A stretch of DNA of 64,000 bases from Arthrobacter globiformis (GCF_030815865.1 NZ_JAUSXI010000001.1:3472001-3536000), one strand, 5' to 3'. Positions 9,138 through 20,151 are shown, numbered from the stretch's first letter. The notes: a model not told the origin generated them from the letters alone. A program made the numbers and translations.

Positions 9138-9557
9138 TCAGGCCTGGAACCAGATCTTGATTTCGCGCTCGGCCGAGTCCACCGAGTCCGAGCCGTGGAC
9201 GAGGTTCTGCTGGACCTTCAGGCCCCAGTCGCGGCCGAAGTCGCCACGGATAGTTCCGGGGGCCGCCGTCGTCGGGTCGGTGGTGCCGGCCAGGGACCGG
9301 AAGCCCTCGATCACGCGGTGGCCCTCAAAGATGGCCGCCACCACGGGGCCGCTGAGCATGAACTCCACGAGCGGCTCGTAGAACGGCTTGCCCACATGCT
9401 CCTCGTAGTGCTGCTCGAGCAGCTCCCGGCTGGCGTTGGTCTTCTTGAGTTCGGCCAGGGCGTAACCCTTGGCTTCGATCCTCTTGAGGATTTCGCCGGT
9501 CAGGTTGCGGGTAACGCCGTCCGGCTTGATCAGGACAAGGGTGCGCTCAATGCTCAC
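9138..9557 (-). CDS. ndk: Nucleoside diphosphate kinase
   Basis: A 139-residue enzyme that equalises NTP pools by ATP-dependent phosphorylation of NDPs. The start is GTG at 9557 (GTG-AGC, giving (M)[14 protein letters not shown]), with GGAG 6 nt upstream; the longer open frame upstream has no support. Motifs are KPDGV, the phospho-histidine region (family NxxHGSDS, here [16 protein letters not shown]) and [15 protein letters not shown]. It is the last gene of ileS-folC-DUF4233-ndk, 40 nt after the DUF4233 gene. Confidence 0.97.
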   Translation of the reverse strand: MSIERTLVLIKPDGVTRNLTGEILKRIEAKGYALAELKKTNASRELLEQHYEEHVGKPFYEPLVEFMLSGPVVAAIFEGHRVIEGFRSLAGTTDPTTAAPGTIRGDFGRDWGLKVQQNLVHGSDSVDSAEREIKIWFQA

Positions 9558-9597
9558 AGTTGCTCCAATGAGGTTGGTTGTGGGTTTCCCGGTAAGT

Positions 9598-10062
9598 CTA
9601 CGGGGTCTGGCCGGTGCCGTCATTGCCGGCGGCCTCCGGGTGCGTGGCCTCCCATTCCGCCTGCTCGCGGTCCCGCTGGGCGGATTCGCGGTCGATCCGG
9701 ATGCCGGCGCGGATGCCGTACCACCAGGCGATGGCGAACAGCGCACCGACGAGGAACATCAGCGGTTCCGCGAAGCCGCTGAGGATGAGCACCAGCTGCA
9801 GGATCCAGCCCAGCGCCACGCCCCATGGCCTGGACAGCACGGCGCAGGCGAGGATCAGCACCACGCTCAGTCCGATGCCCACGGAAAGGATCAGCGCCGG
9901 GGAGATCTCGGCACGGCGCAGGCCGAACACCGCCAGCGTGGCAAAGAAGACCACGAAGGCCTCCAGCAGCAGGACCGTCGAGGCGAACATGACCTTGGTG
10001 GACCGCCGCTTCTTGGGCATGCCGGGGCGCCATTCGCGCTGGGCCTTGGTAAGCCGGGCCAT
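9598..10062 (-). CDS. DUF4233 membrane protein
   Basis: A 154-residue protein with four predicted membrane helices, a basic N-terminus ([10 protein letters not shown]) and an acidic/charged tail. The start codon shares one base with the folC stop (TGATG), so the genes are translationally coupled. DUF4233 proteins are known as conserved actinobacterial neighbours of folC; no biochemical role is established. The context suggests a housekeeping link to folate or aminoacylation genes, but that is inference. Confidence 0.85.
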   Translation of the reverse strand: MARLTKAQREWRPGMPKKRRSTKVMFASTVLLLEAFVVFFATLAVFGLRRAEISPALILSVGIGLSVVLILACAVLSRPWGVALGWILQLVLILSGFAEPLMFLVGALFAIAWWYGIRAGIRIDRESAQRDREQAEWEATHPEAAGNDGTGQTP

Positions 10063-11423
10063 CAGGCGGCTGCCTTTCCAAGCAAGATGCGGGCGTCCGC
10101 CACCAGCGTGATGGACCCGGTCACCAGCACGCCGCCGGCGAGGTCGTCGTTGGCTTCGGCGCGTTCAACGGCCCACTCCAGCGCATCGTCCAGCTTTTCG
10201 GCGATGTGCACGTTTTCCTCGCCAAAGCCGAGGTCGACGGCGAGCTCCGCCAGTTCCGCTGCAGGCACCGCCCGCGGGGAATTGGACTGGGTGAAGCAGT
10301 ATTCCTCCGCGAGGCCGCCCAGTGACTCCTTGAGCTGGCGCAGGATCTCTTCGGCGTCCTTCTCCTTGAGCACACCCACCACGACCACCAGCTTGCTGAA
10401 GCTGAACGCCTCCTGGATCGCCTCGGCGGAGGCACGGATGCCATCCGGGTTGTGAGCGGCATCCACGATGATGGTGGGCGCTGTGCGCAGGACTTCCAGG
10501 CGGCCCGGGGACGAGACCGTGGCGAAGGCCTCCTGCAGGACCTCCAGGGACAGCTCCTTCTCGCCGCCGCCAAGGAATGCCTCCAGGGCGGCGACGGCCA
10601 CGGCCGCGTTCTCAGCCTGGTGGGCGCCGTGCAGCGGCACCATGAGGTCCGGGTAGCGGCCGGCGATGCCCTGGACGGTCACTATCTGTCCGCCGACGGC
10701 GACCTGCCGGGATTCGACGCCGAATTCCACGCCTTCGAAGCGGAACGGCACCTGCACCTCCTTGGCCTTCTCCAGCAGGACCTGTGCGGCATCGAGCGGC
10801 TGGGATGCGCTGACGAGGAAGCCGCCGGGCTTGATGATGCCGGCTTTCTCGTAGGCGATGTCCTCGGTGGTGTCGCCCAGCAGGTCGGTGTGGTCGAGGG
10901 AGATCGGTGTCACCACGGACACCTGGCCGTCGCCCACGTTGGTGGCGTCGGTGATGCCGCCGAGGCCCACCTCCATGATGGCCACGTTGACCGGCTGGTC
11001 GGCGAACACGGCGAAGGCCAGGATGGTCAGGCACTCGAAGTACGTCAGCCGGGGCTGGCCCTCGGCGGTGAGTTCGTCGTCCACGATCTGCAGGTACGGC
11101 CGGATCTCGTCCCAGATGCGCACGAACGTGTCGTCGGACACCGGCTCGCCGTCGAGGCTGATCCGCTCTGTAACCTTGGACAGGTGGGGGCTGGTGTAGC
11201 GTCCGGTGCTGAGGCCGTGGGCGCGCAGGCCGGCCTCGATCATCCGGGCCGTGGACGTTTTTCCGTTGGTCCCGGTGATGTGGATGATCGGGTAGGCCTT
11301 GTTCGGCTCCCCCAGCACATCCATGGCGCGGAACAGCGGCGCTAGCCGGGGCTCCATCTTGTTTTCCGGCGCCCGACTCAGCAGCTCGGCGTAGACGCTC
11401 TCCACGGAGAATTCATCGGTCAT
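10062..11423 (-). CDS. folC: Folylpolyglutamate synthase / dihydrofolate synthase
   Basis: A 453-residue Mur-ligase-like enzyme that adds glutamate to dihydropteroate and folates. The ATP-binding loop is HITGTNGKTSTARM (about residues 48-61). Later motifs are YTSPHLSKVTERI, TYFECLTILAF, the LGGxxDATN-like segment GLGGITDATNV, LDHTDLLGDT and VDAAHNPDGI. It starts 3 nt after the ileS stop and overlaps the next gene by 1 nt, so it is in the same operon. Confidence 0.96.
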   Translation of the reverse strand: MTDEFSVESVYAELLSRAPENKMEPRLAPLFRAMDVLGEPNKAYPIIHITGTNGKTSTARMIEAGLRAHGLSTGRYTSPHLSKVTERISLDGEPVSDDTFVRIWDEIRPYLQIVDDELTAEGQPRLTYFECLTILAFAVFADQPVNVAIMEVGLGGITDATNVGDGQVSVVTPISLDHTDLLGDTTEDIAYEKAGIIKPGGFLVSASQPLDAAQVLLEKAKEVQVPFRFEGVEFGVESRQVAVGGQIVTVQGIAGRYPDLMVPLHGAHQAENAAVAVAALEAFLGGGEKELSLEVLQEAFATVSSPGRLEVLRTAPTIIVDAAHNPDGIRASAEAIQEAFSFSKLVVVVGVLKEKDAEEILRQLKESLGGLAEEYCFTQSNSPRAVPAAELAELAVDLGFGEENVHIAEKLDDALEWAVERAEANDDLAGGVLVTGSITLVADARILLGKAAA

Positions 11424-11426
11424 GTC

Positions 11427-14400
11427 TCAGGCCCCCACTTTTTCGACAATGATCTGCAGCCCGGTGTCGTCCCCGCTCGAGTACAAGCCAAGTTCCACGG
11501 TGAGTGTCTCGGTGACCACAAGTTTTTCGTGCGCTTTCACGGCCTCGACAATATCCATCGACGCGGTGACGCTGGTCCTGATCCGGTCGCTGACGTTCAG
11601 CCCGGCGTCCTTGCGCGCCTGCTGGATGGCTCGGACCATGTCCCGGGCCAGGCCTTCGGCCTCGAGCTCGGGGGTGACCTCTGTGTTGAGGACCACGAAG
11701 CCGCCGCCGGGGAGAACTGCGACGGAGGCGGAACCGCCGTCGGACTCTGCCACCACGGTCTCCAGCGTGTATTCCTGGGGCTCCAGCTCAAGGCCGCCCG
11801 CGGTGACCACACCGGTGTCGGAGACGGACCAGTCTCCGGACTTGGAACCCTTGATGGCCAACTGTACGTTCTTGCCGAGGCGCGGACCGGCGGCGCGGGC
11901 GTTGACGACGAGCTTCTGTTCGATGCCGAACTCCTCCGGGGAGGCAGTGGCGGCGTCCAGCAGTCGGACCGAGCGCAGGTTCAGTTCGTCGGCGACGACG
12001 GCGGCGAAACCCCCCAGCGCATCCGGGCCGGGTGCCACGACAGTGAGTTCCTGCAGCGGCAGGCGCACGCGCAGGTTGGCGGCCTTCCGCAGCGAGGAAC
12101 CGGTGGAGCAGATCTGCTGAACGCGGTCCATCGCCTCGACCAGCGCGGCGTTGGACGGGAACAGCCCGGGGTCCGGCCAGTCGGCGAGGTGCACGGAGCG
12201 GCCGCCGGTGAGGCCGCGCCAGATCTCCTCGGAGACCAGCGGCAGCAGCGGGGCGGCCACGCGGCACACGGCTTCCAGGGCGGTGTACAGGGCGTCGAAG
12301 GCGTCGGCGTTCTCGTCGAAGAAGCGCTGGCGGCTGCGGCGGACGTACCAGTTGGTGAGCATGTCCAGGTAGCTGCGGAGTTCATCGCAAGCGCCGGAGA
12401 TGTCGTAGGTGTCCAGCTGGGCAGTCATGTTCCGGACAAGGTCGCCGGTGTTGGCCAGCAGGTACTGGTCCAGCGTGTCCGCGTAGCCGTCGTACCGCAG
12501 CTGTGCGTCGTACCCGTTCCCGCCATCAGCGGCATTCGTGTACAGCGTGAAGAAGCTGTACACGTTCCACAGCGGCAGGATGACCTGGCGCACGCCGTCG
12601 CGGATGCCCTGCTCAGTGACCACGAGGTTGCCGCCGCGCAGGATGGGGCTGGACATGAGGAACCAGCGCATGGCGTCCGAACCGTCGCGGTCCAGCACCT
12701 CGGAGACGTCCGGGTAGTTGCGCAGGCTCTTGGACATCTTCTGCCCGTCGGAGCCCAGCACGATGCCGTGGCTGATGACGTTCCGGAAGGCCGGACGGTC
12801 AAACAGCGCAGTGGACAGGATGTGCAGCATGTAGAACCAGCCGCGGGTCTGTCCGATGTACTCCACGATGAAATCGGCCGGGTTGTGGGTGTCGAACCAG
12901 GCCTCGTTCTCGAACGGGTAGTGCACCTGGCCGTAGGGCATGGAGCCGGAGTCGAACCAGACGTCCAGCACGTCCTCCACGCGGCGCATGACGGACTGTC
13001 CCTCTTCGGGCGTGCGGGGGTCGTCCGGGTTGGGCCGGGTCAGTTCGTCGATGAAGGGACGGTGCAGGTCCACCTGGCCATCCTTGTTCAGCGGCAGCCG
13101 GCCGAAGTCGGCCTCGATCTCCGCGAGCGACCCGTACACGTCCGTGCGCGGGTACTCGGGGTCGCTGGACTGCCATACCGGGATGGGGCTGCCCCAGTAG
13201 CGGTTGCGGCTGATGGACCAGTCGCGGGCGTTGGCGAGCCACTTGCCGAACTGGCCGTCCTTGACGTTGCCGGGGATCCAGTTGATTTCCTGGTTCAGCT
13301 CGGACATCCGGTCGCGGAACTTGGTGACCTCCACGTACCAGGAGGAGACGGCTCGGTAGATCAGGGGGTTGCGGCAGCGCCAGCAGTGCGGGTAACTGTG
13401 CTCGTAGCTGGCCTGGCGGACCAGGCGGCCCTGGGCACGGAGCACCTGGGTGATGGGCTTGTTGGCTTCGAAGACCTGCAGCCCGACGATGTCGTGCAGG
13501 TCGCCGTGGGCGAACAGGCGCAGGAACTTGGCGCCCTCGTCCACGGAGAGGACCACGGGGATGCCGGCTTCCTCACAGACCTTCTGGTCATCCTCACCGT
13601 AGGCCGGAGCCTGGTGGACGATGCCGGTGCCGTCGGTGGTGGTGACGTAGTCCGCCACGAGGAAGCGCCAGGCGTTCTCGGTGCCGTACTTTTCCGTGTC
13701 AGCGAAGTCGTGCCAGAGCGGTTCGTAGCTGAGCCCCTCGAGCTCGGCACCGGTGTGGGTTGAAACGACGGCGGCTGCCGCGGCAGCGGCGTCGTCGTAC
13801 CCCAGGTCCTTGGCGTAGCTGCCCAGCAGGTCCTCCGCCAGCAGGAAGCTGCCGGTGACGGGTGCCTCGGCTGAGGCGGCCTTGACGCCGTTCGGGCCGG
13901 CGGGCAGCACCGCGTAGCTGATGGAAGGCCCGACGGCGAGCGCCAGGTTGGTGGGCAGCGTCCAGGGGGTGGTGGTCCAGGCGAGCGCCTGGACTCCGGC
14001 CAACTGCTTGGACAGTTCCGACTCCCCCGCCTTGACGGGGAAGGTCACCGTGACGGTCTGGTCCTGGCGGTTCTTGTAGACGTCGTCATCCATGCGCAGC
14101 TCATGGTTGGACAGCGGCGTCTCGTCCTTCCAGCAGTACGGCAGCACGCGGTAGCCGTTGTAAGTCAGGCCCTTCTCGTGCAGCTGCTTGAAAGCCCAGA
14201 GCACGGATTCCATGTACTCGACGTTGAGCGTCTTGTAGTCGTTGTCGAAGTCCACCCAGCGGGCCTGCCGGGTGACGTAGGCCTGCCATTCGTTGGCGTA
14301 CTTCATCACGGAGGCGCGGCAGGCGTCGTTGAACTTGTCGATGCCCATTGCCTCGATCTGGGTCTTGTCCGTCATGCCCAGCTGCTTCATGGCTTCCAGC

Positions 14401-14747
14401 TCGGCGGGAAGGCCGTGGGTGTCCCAGCCGAAGCGGCGCTCCACGCGCTTGCCGCGCTGGGTCTGGTAGCGGCCCACCAGGTCCTTGGCGTAACCGGTCA
14501 GCAGGTGGCCGTAGTGCGGCAGGCCGTTGGCGAAGGGCGGGCCGTCGTAGAAGACGAATTCGTTGCTGCCGGGGGCGCCGCCGGGAAGGTCGGCGCTGCG
14601 CTGGTCGATGCTTGCCTGGAAAGTGCCGTCCTCGTCCCAGTACTTGAGGATCCGCTCTTCGATCTCCGGGAACTTCACGGAGGCGGAGACTCCCGTAGAG
14701 GAGCCCGGACCGGACGGGGCTGCTGAGGCCTTGGGGTAATACGTCAT
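11427..14747 (-). CDS. ileS: Isoleucyl-tRNA synthetase
   Basis: A class I synthetase of 1106 residues, the length of the eukaryote-like type 2 IleRS found in actinobacteria. The start chosen is ATG at 14747 ([11 protein letters not shown]); a TTG 10 codons upstream is also in frame. The HIGH-type motif is in [11 protein letters not shown] (near residue 77). The editing domain contains [23 protein letters not shown] is at about 669 ([14 protein letters not shown]). The anticodon-binding domain follows, then a long C-terminal domain. It is preceded by an Ile T-box riboswitch and begins an operon with folC, DUF4233 and ndk. Confidence 0.97.
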   Translation of the reverse strand: MTYYPKASAAPSGPGSSTGVSASVKFPEIEERILKYWDEDGTFQASIDQRSADLPGGAPGSNEFVFYDGPPFANGLPHYGHLLTGYAKDLVGRYQTQRGKRVERRFGWDTHGLPAELEAMKQLGMTDKTQIEAMGIDKFNDACRASVMKYANEWQAYVTRQARWVDFDNDYKTLNVEYMESVLWAFKQLHEKGLTYNGYRVLPYCWKDETPLSNHELRMDDDVYKNRQDQTVTVTFPVKAGESELSKQLAGVQALAWTTTPWTLPTNLALAVGPSISYAVLPAGPNGVKAASAEAPVTGSFLLAEDLLGSYAKDLGYDDAAAAAAAVVSTHTGAELEGLSYEPLWHDFADTEKYGTENAWRFLVADYVTTTDGTGIVHQAPAYGEDDQKVCEEAGIPVVLSVDEGAKFLRLFAHGDLHDIVGLQVFEANKPITQVLRAQGRLVRQASYEHSYPHCWRCRNPLIYRAVSSWYVEVTKFRDRMSELNQEINWIPGNVKDGQFGKWLANARDWSISRNRYWGSPIPVWQSSDPEYPRTDVYGSLAEIEADFGRLPLNKDGQVDLHRPFIDELTRPNPDDPRTPEEGQSVMRRVEDVLDVWFDSGSMPYGQVHYPFENEAWFDTHNPADFIVEYIGQTRGWFYMLHILSTALFDRPAFRNVISHGIVLGSDGQKMSKSLRNYPDVSEVLDRDGSDAMRWFLMSSPILRGGNLVVTEQGIRDGVRQVILPLWNVYSFFTLYTNAADGGNGYDAQLRYDGYADTLDQYLLANTGDLVRNMTAQLDTYDISGACDELRSYLDMLTNWYVRRSRQRFFDENADAFDALYTALEAVCRVAAPLLPLVSEEIWRGLTGGRSVHLADWPDPGLFPSNAALVEAMDRVQQICSTGSSLRKAANLRVRLPLQELTVVAPGPDALGGFAAVVADELNLRSVRLLDAATASPEEFGIEQKLVVNARAAGPRLGKNVQLAIKGSKSGDWSVSDTGVVTAGGLELEPQEYTLETVVAESDGGSASVAVLPGGGFVVLNTEVTPELEAEGLARDMVRAIQQARKDAGLNVSDRIRTSVTASMDIVEAVKAHEKLVVTETLTVELGLYSSGDDTGLQIIVEKVGA

Positions 14748-14789
14748 CTCGACATCCTGGGTTGAGCTGGTGAACAAAATTCAGGATGC

Positions 14790-15012
14790 GAGGACGGCGC
14801 GTGCGCAGTCTTACAACTGCACCGGCACCGCGGTACCACCTCACTTACCGCTGCCGAACTCCAAAGGAGTTCGACGACGGCCGCTCATTGCTGCTGTGAC
14901 GGGCTTACCCGTCCGGTTCTACTGGCCTGGCCCCCCAGCGACTGATTGTCCGCAAGGTGGGCCGGGTGTTCTTCCGGAAGCTCACCGGTGATGGCCGGGT
15001 CAAAGCTGTTGG
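14790..15012 (-). ncRNA. T-box riboswitch of ileS
   Basis: On the minus strand the T-box core TGGTACCGCGG lies at 14828-14838, inside GTGAGGTGGTACCGCGGTG. Upstream is a short Stem I-like hairpin whose loop carries ATC (14990-14992), an isoleucine codon suitable as specifier. No long U tract follows the antiterminator region, and the start codon is about 80 nt away. That fits the translational, ultrashort-Stem-I class known from actinobacterial ileS genes. Uncharged tRNA-Ile should switch ileS on. Confidence 0.9.
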
Positions 15013-15078
15013 CTCCAGTCTAACTGCTGTGGCCGGGGCGGCCATAACCATCCGGCGGCCAGAGCCTAGACTCGATCC

Positions 15079-16125
15079 ATGACTGCTTCGGCCCGGGTGT
15101 TGGCGCTCTGCATCCTCCTGCCGGTCGCTTCGCTTTCGGTGTTCCGCGCCATCCCGGCCGAATGGCCCACGCCGGTGGTCCAGCTGCTGTCCTTCACCCA
15201 GTGGCTGGTGATTCCTGCCGCCCTTGCGCTGGCCTTGGCGCTGCTGGGCCGGCGGCATCTGGTCACGGCCGCTGCCGTCCTGCTCCTGGGAGCCCAGCTT
15301 TTCTGGCTCTGGGCGCCGGATGCGGGTCGGGCGGATGGCGGGATAGCAGACGCCGGGCGGGCGGGTGCAGGCCGGGCGGACTCCGGAGCCTCCGGTCCCG
15401 GCAGCACCGTTCCGCTGACGGTGATGAGCATCAATTCCCGCTTCGGCAAGGCCGACGCCGCCGAAATCGTCCGGCTGGTCCGGGACAACGGGGTGGAACT
15501 TCTCGCCATCCAGGAGCACACCCAGGCGTTGGAGGACCGGCTGGCCGCCGAGGGACTGGGGAGTCTCCTGCCAAACAGGATCAGCAGCCCCTCCGAGAAT
15601 GGCTCGGGCAGCGCAACGTACTCAAAACACCCCATCCAAGCCATCGGGCTGATTCCCGACACACCGTTCCAGATGCCGACCTTTCGGGTGACCCTGCCCG
15701 CTGCCGGTGGTGCAGCCGCCACACTCGAGGTCACGAACGTGCACACCCTCCCGCCGGTGGATGTCCGGGTCGGCCAGTGGCGAAGCGACCTTGAGTCGCT
15801 GGCCCGGCTGGTCGCCCGCGACGGGGCGGACGGCCAGGGCAACCAACTCCTGCTGGGCGATTTCAACGCCACCTTCGACCACTCGGAGTTCCGCAGGCTG
15901 CTCGACGGCGGCCCGGGTGGCCGGAAGCTGGTGGACGTCGGCACGGCGTCGGGGGCGAGGTTCATGCCCACATGGCCGATGGACGGCCAGGCGCTTCCCG
16001 GCATCACCATCGACCATCTGGTCAGCAGCCCGCGCATTCCGGCGTCGGGCTATGCCGTGCACCGCGTCCCCCGGACGGACCACGCGGCCGTACTGGCCAC
16101 GCTGGACGTCCCGGTTGCGGGTTAG
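15079..16125 (+). CDS. Membrane-anchored endonuclease/exonuclease/phosphatase (EEP) family protein
   Basis: A 348-residue protein with three hydrophobic segments in the first 85 residues, an Asp/Gly/Ala-rich linker with the repeated pattern DAGRA(D/G)xG, and a C-terminal EEP domain from about residue 115. Conserved motifs are VMSINSRFG (Asn), LLAIQEHTQAL (catalytic Glu), NVHTLPP, LLGDFNATFDHSEF (GDFN) and the final TIDHLVSS and RTDHAAV (His). The domain probably acts outside the cell on a phosphodiester or phosphate; the substrate is unknown. A TAGACT box lies exactly 6 nt before the ATG with no Shine-Dalgarno, so the mRNA may be leaderless. Confidence 0.88.
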   Translation: MTASARVLALCILLPVASLSVFRAIPAEWPTPVVQLLSFTQWLVIPAALALALALLGRRHLVTAAAVLLLGAQLFWLWAPDAGRADGGIADAGRAGAGRADSGASGPGSTVPLTVMSINSRFGKADAAEIVRLVRDNGVELLAIQEHTQALEDRLAAEGLGSLLPNRISSPSENGSGSATYSKHPIQAIGLIPDTPFQMPTFRVTLPAAGGAAATLEVTNVHTLPPVDVRVGQWRSDLESLARLVARDGADGQGNQLLLGDFNATFDHSEFRRLLDGGPGGRKLVDVGTASGARFMPTWPMDGQALPGITIDHLVSSPRIPASGYAVHRVPRTDHAAVLATLDVPVAG

Positions 16126-16130
16126 CCTGC

Positions 16131-16922
16131 TCAGGCCTGCTTGCGAATCAGCTTGTAGTTGGACGCCTGCGCCACCGGGCGGATGACGATCTGGTCGAGG
16201 TTCACGTGGTGCGGTGCGCTTACGGCGTAGCGCACCACATCCGCCACATCCTCGGCGGTCAGGGGCTTTTCCACGCCCTGGTAGACCTTGCCGGCCGCCT
16301 GCGCGTCACCAAGCCGGTTGATGGCAAACTCCTCCGTCTGGACCAGGCCGGGGGCAATCTCGACGACCCGGACGTTATGCTCGGCCTCTTCCAGCCGCAG
16401 CGCCCCGGTCAGGGCATGCTGGGCGAACTTGGCGGCGTTGTAGCCGCCCCCGCCCTCGTAGGCATCCAGCCCGGCCGTGGACGTCAGGTTCAGGACCGTG
16501 CCCTCGCCGTTCTCGCGCAGCATCGGCAGGAAGGCGCGGGTGAGCTTCATGGTGCCGAGGACGTTGACCCGGTACATCCACTCCCAGTCCTCGGTCACGG
16601 CCTGGCCTACACGATCCGCTCCGCGGGCACCGCCAGCGATGTTGACCAGCGTGTCGATCCCGCCGGCGGAGGTCACCTCGGCCAGCAGGCGGGCCACGTC
16701 CGCGTCATCGGAGATGTCGGCAGCGAGGGCGACGGCGCCGGTCTCGGATTCCAGCGCGGCCAGCCGTTCCTGGCGGCGGGCGACGGCGTACACGGTCCAG
16801 CCGTCTGCACGGAGCGCGCGAACGGTGGCCTCGCCAATGCCGGAGCTGGCGCCTGTAACGAGGGCTGCCTTCGTGGTGGACTTTTTGGTGGACACGTCAG
16901 GGCTTGCGGAAACCTCAGTCAT
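16131..16922 (-). CDS. Short-chain dehydrogenase/reductase (SDR)
   Basis: A 263-residue classical SDR. The cofactor loop is ALVTGASSGIGEATVRAL (residues about 21-38), with DTLVNIAGG (NAG-like, with Ile in place of Asn), a Ser in NLTSTAGL and the catalytic YNAAK (Tyr-x-x-x-Lys). NADPH preference is suggested by the ARRQER after beta-2. It converges with the EEP gene, separated by only 5 nt. TAGGGT lies 6 nt upstream of the ATG, a leaderless-type promoter. The substrate cannot be read from sequence. Confidence 0.92.
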   Translation of the reverse strand: MTEVSASPDVSTKKSTTKAALVTGASSGIGEATVRALRADGWTVYAVARRQERLAALESETGAVALAADISDDADVARLLAEVTSAGGIDTLVNIAGGARGADRVGQAVTEDWEWMYRVNVLGTMKLTRAFLPMLRENGEGTVLNLTSTAGLDAYEGGGGYNAAKFAQHALTGALRLEEAEHNVRVVEIAPGLVQTEEFAINRLGDAQAAGKVYQGVEKPLTAEDVADVVRYAVSAPHHVNLDQIVIRPVAQASNYKLIRKQA

Positions 16923-17016
16923 GGCACCACCCTAGCGCCAACCGCAGGGTGGGCCAGCCCAATGTTTACTTCCGCGGACCGCCAACTAACGCGAACTGTT
17001 GACCTTGGCAAACCCC

Positions 17017-17391
17017 TTACTTTCCCGAACCCCGTGCTGCCAGGAACTCCAGCAGTACCTTTGCATGGTTCACCTCCGGATCCCTGGCCGCGTACAGCAG
17101 CGTCACCTTCCGGTGCCTGGCCGCCAGGTCCCGGAGCTGGTCCACCGCGGGATTGCCCGCCAGCTCGTCCTCATACTGGGCACGAAAGTCCTCAAACCGC
17201 TCCTGCATGTGGGCGAATTCCTGCCGCAGCGGCGGCGACGGCGCGACGTCCTTGAGCCACAGCTCCAGCTGGGCCCGTTCCTTACTGACCCCGCGCGGCC
17301 AGAGCCTGTCCACCAGAACCCGGCAGCCGTCGTCGTCAGCGGGTTCCTCATAGATGCGTTTGATCGCAAAGGAAGCGCCTGCTTTGCCCAT
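17017..17391 (-). CDS. DUF488 family protein
   Basis: A small protein of about 124 residues with the DUF488 signatures IKRIYEEPADDDGCRVLVDRLWPRGVSKE (residues about 10-38) and a C-terminal VTLLYAARDPEVNHAKVL. The family is widespread and uncharacterised. The start is uncertain: ATG at 17391 follows TAGCAT by 7 nt (leaderless pattern), while ATG at 17400 has GGGAG 4 nt upstream. It is divergent from valS. Confidence 0.85.
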   Translation of the reverse strand: MGKAGASFAIKRIYEEPADDDGCRVLVDRLWPRGVSKERAQLELWLKDVAPSPPLRQEFAHMQERFEDFRAQYEDELAGNPAVDQLRDLAARHRKVTLLYAARDPEVNHAKVLLEFLAARGSGK

Positions 17392-17474
17392 ACGCCGCAT
17401 GCTACTCCCGACTTCCGGCAGCGGGCACGCACCTCCGGGCAGGAAACAAATGCCCGGCATGAAACAATTGGCCC

Positions 17475-20097
17475 ATGGCTGAATCAACGCAGGGTACAGA
17501 CACGCCCGCCACCACCCCCATCAACGTTCCCGACAAGCCGGCCCTGGAAGGCCTGGAGGCTGCCCTTACGCAGCGCTGGCTCGAGGAAGGAACCTACCGG
17601 TTCAACCCGGACACCACCCGGGAGCAGGTCTACTCGATCGACACTCCCCCGCCCACCGCTTCCGGTTCCCTCCACGTGGGCCACATGTTCTCCTTCACGC
17701 AGACCGACGTGCAGGCCCGCTACATGCGCATGACCGGCAAGAACGTCTTCTACCCCATGGGCTGGGACGACAACGGCCTGCCCACCGAGCGCCGCGTCCA
17801 GAACTACTACGGTGTCCGCTGCGATCCCGCCATCCCGTACAACCCGGACTACCAGCCGCCGGCGCAGCCGGCGAAGAACCAGCGGGACTTCGACGTCGTC
17901 TCCCGGCAGAACTTCATCGAACTGTGTGAAGAGCTGGCCGTCGAGGACGAAAAGGTCTTCGAAAACCTGTTCCAGACCCTCGGCCTGTCCGTCGACTGGA
18001 ACCTCACCTACCGCACCATCGACGACACCTCCCGCGCCGTCTCCCAGCGCGCCTTCCTTGCGAACCTGGCCGCCGGCGACGCCTACATGGCCGAGGCCCC
18101 CACGCTCTGGGACGTCACGTTCCGCACCGCCGTGGCCCAGGCCGAGCTCGAGGACCGCGAGGTGGCGGGCGCGTACTACCGCTATCCGTTCTTCACCGCC
18201 GAGGGCGAGAAGATCTTCATCGAAACCACCCGTCCCGAACTGCTCGCGGCCTGCGCCGCCCTGGTGGCAAACCCCGACGACGAGCGGTACCAGCCGCTGT
18301 TCGGCAAGACCGTGAAGTCCCCTCTGTTCGACGTCGAGCTCGAGGTCAAGGCCCACCCGCTGGCCAAGGCGGACAAGGGCTCGGGCATCGCGATGGTCTG
18401 CACCTTCGGCGACCTGACCGACGTGACCTGGTGGCGCGAACTCCAGCTCCCCACCCGCGCGATCGTGGGCCGCGACGGCCGCATCCTGGCCGAGACCCCG
18501 GAGTGGATCACCACGGATGCCGGCCGCGAGGCGTACGCCGCCATCGCCGGCAAGACGGTCTTCTCCGCCAAGGAGGCCGTGGTGGAGCTGCTCACGGCAG
18601 CGGACCTGCTCGACGGCGAACCCAAGAAGATCACCCACCCGGTGAACTTCTTCGAAAAGGGTGACAAGCCCCTCGAGGTGGTCACGTCCCGGCAGTGGTA
18701 CATCCGCAACGGCGGCCGTGACGAGGATCGCCGCGAACACCTGATCGGCCGCGGGAAGGACATCGATTTCCACCCGTCCTTCATGCGCTCCCGCTACGAG
18801 AACTGGATCGCCGGCCTCAACGGGGACTGGCTGGTCTCCCGCCAGCGCTTCTTCGGCGTGCCGATCCCGGTCTGGTACCCGCTGGACGCCCAGGGCAACC
18901 CGGACTACGACAACCCTGTCCTGCCGTCCGATGACCTGCTGCCGGTGGACCCCGCGGCCGACGCCGCGCCCGGTTACGACGAGTCCCAGCGTGACCAGCC
19001 CAACGGCTTCACCGGTGACGCTGATGTGCTGGACACCTGGGCCACTTCATCCCTGACCCCGCAGATCGTGGGCGGCTGGAGCCGGGACGAGGACCTGTTC
19101 GCCAAGGTGTTCCCGTTCGATCTGCGCCCCCAGGGACACGACATCATCCGCACCTGGCTGTTCTCCTCCGCCGTCCGCGCCGACGCCCTGCAGGACGTCG
19201 CGCCCTGGAAGCACGCGGCCATCTCCGGCTGGATCCTGGACCCGGACCGCAAGAAGATGTCCAAGTCGAAGGGCAACGTGGTGGTGCCGACGGATGTCCT
19301 GAACGAGTATGGCTCGGACGCCGTCCGCTACTGGGCTGCCTCCGCACGCCTGGGCGCGGACACCGCCTACGAGATCGCGCAGATGAAGATCGGCCGCCGC
19401 TTGGCCATCAAGCTGCTGAACGCCTCGAAGTTCGTCCTCAACCTGGGCCCCACGGAGAATTCGGTGGTTTCCACCGATCTGTCCGTCCTGACCAATCCCC
19501 TGGGACCGTGCCCTGCTGGCCCAGCTCTCCGACGTCGTGGCCCAGGCTACCAAGGCGTTCGACAACTACGACTACGCCCGGGCGCTGCAGATCAGCGAAT
19601 CGTTCTTCTGGCAGTTCACCGACGATTACGTCGAGCTGATCAAGGACCGCGCGTACGGTGCAGCCGGCGAGACCGAGCAGGCTTCGGTTCTCGCGGCCCT
19701 GGCCACCACTCTGGATTCGCTGCTGCGCCTCTTCGCGCCGTTCCTGCCCTTCGCCACCGAAGAGGTCTGGGGCTGGTGGCGGGCCGGTTCCGTGCACCGC
19801 GCCGCCTGGCCGGCGCCGCTGGAGATCACCGACGGCGACACCGACATGCTGGGCACCGTGGGCATTGCGCTCAGCGGCATCCGGAAGGCCAAGTCGGAGG
19901 CCAAGGTCAAGCAGCGCACCGAGGTCCTGTCGGCGACGATCACGGCGAGAGAGTCCCTCGTGGCCCAGCTCCAGGCAGGGCTCGGGGACCTCAAGGCAGC
20001 GGCCAACGCGCAGGAAATCTCGCTCAACACGGGCGAGGGCGAGCTCACGGTCAGCGACGTGGAACTGGCTCCGGCCGAGGAGCCCGCACAGGCCTAA
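17475..20097 (+). CDS. valS: Valyl-tRNA synthetase, reading frame interrupted by a one-base insertion
   Basis: A class I synthetase with HIGH as [10 protein letters not shown] (near residue 66), the editing domain [15 protein letters not shown], and KMSKS as [12 protein letters not shown] (near 593). The frame breaks at the GGG at 19502-19504. Before it the protein reads ..SVLTNPL; after it the family sequence resumes one base out of phase as [25 protein letters not shown] and runs to a stop at 20097. Removing one G restores a protein of about 873 residues, the normal length. In the unshifted frame the tail is a proline/arginine-rich nonsense sequence ending at 20102. ValRS is essential, so this is either a sequencing error or a remarkable mutation. 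Only 14-20 nt precede the start; AACAAT lies 6 nt upstream of the ATG. Confidence 0.93.
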
Positions 20098-20151
20098 GGT
20101 GAAATGAGCCCGGAGCATTTCGGGCAGTTCCGGATGTTTCCGGGCAAAGGG

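Noticed and set aside
11529..13763. Long plus-strand open frame (744 codons) opposite ileS
   Set aside because: It is the antisense of the conserved ileS frame in high-GC DNA. Its translation is Val/Gly/Asp-rich with no domain motif, and it has no Shine-Dalgarno or independent promoter.
19503..20102. Pro/Arg-rich C-terminus of the unshifted valS frame as a real domain
   Set aside because: The other frame carries the true ValRS sequence over the same bases, so this tail is the product of the frameshift.
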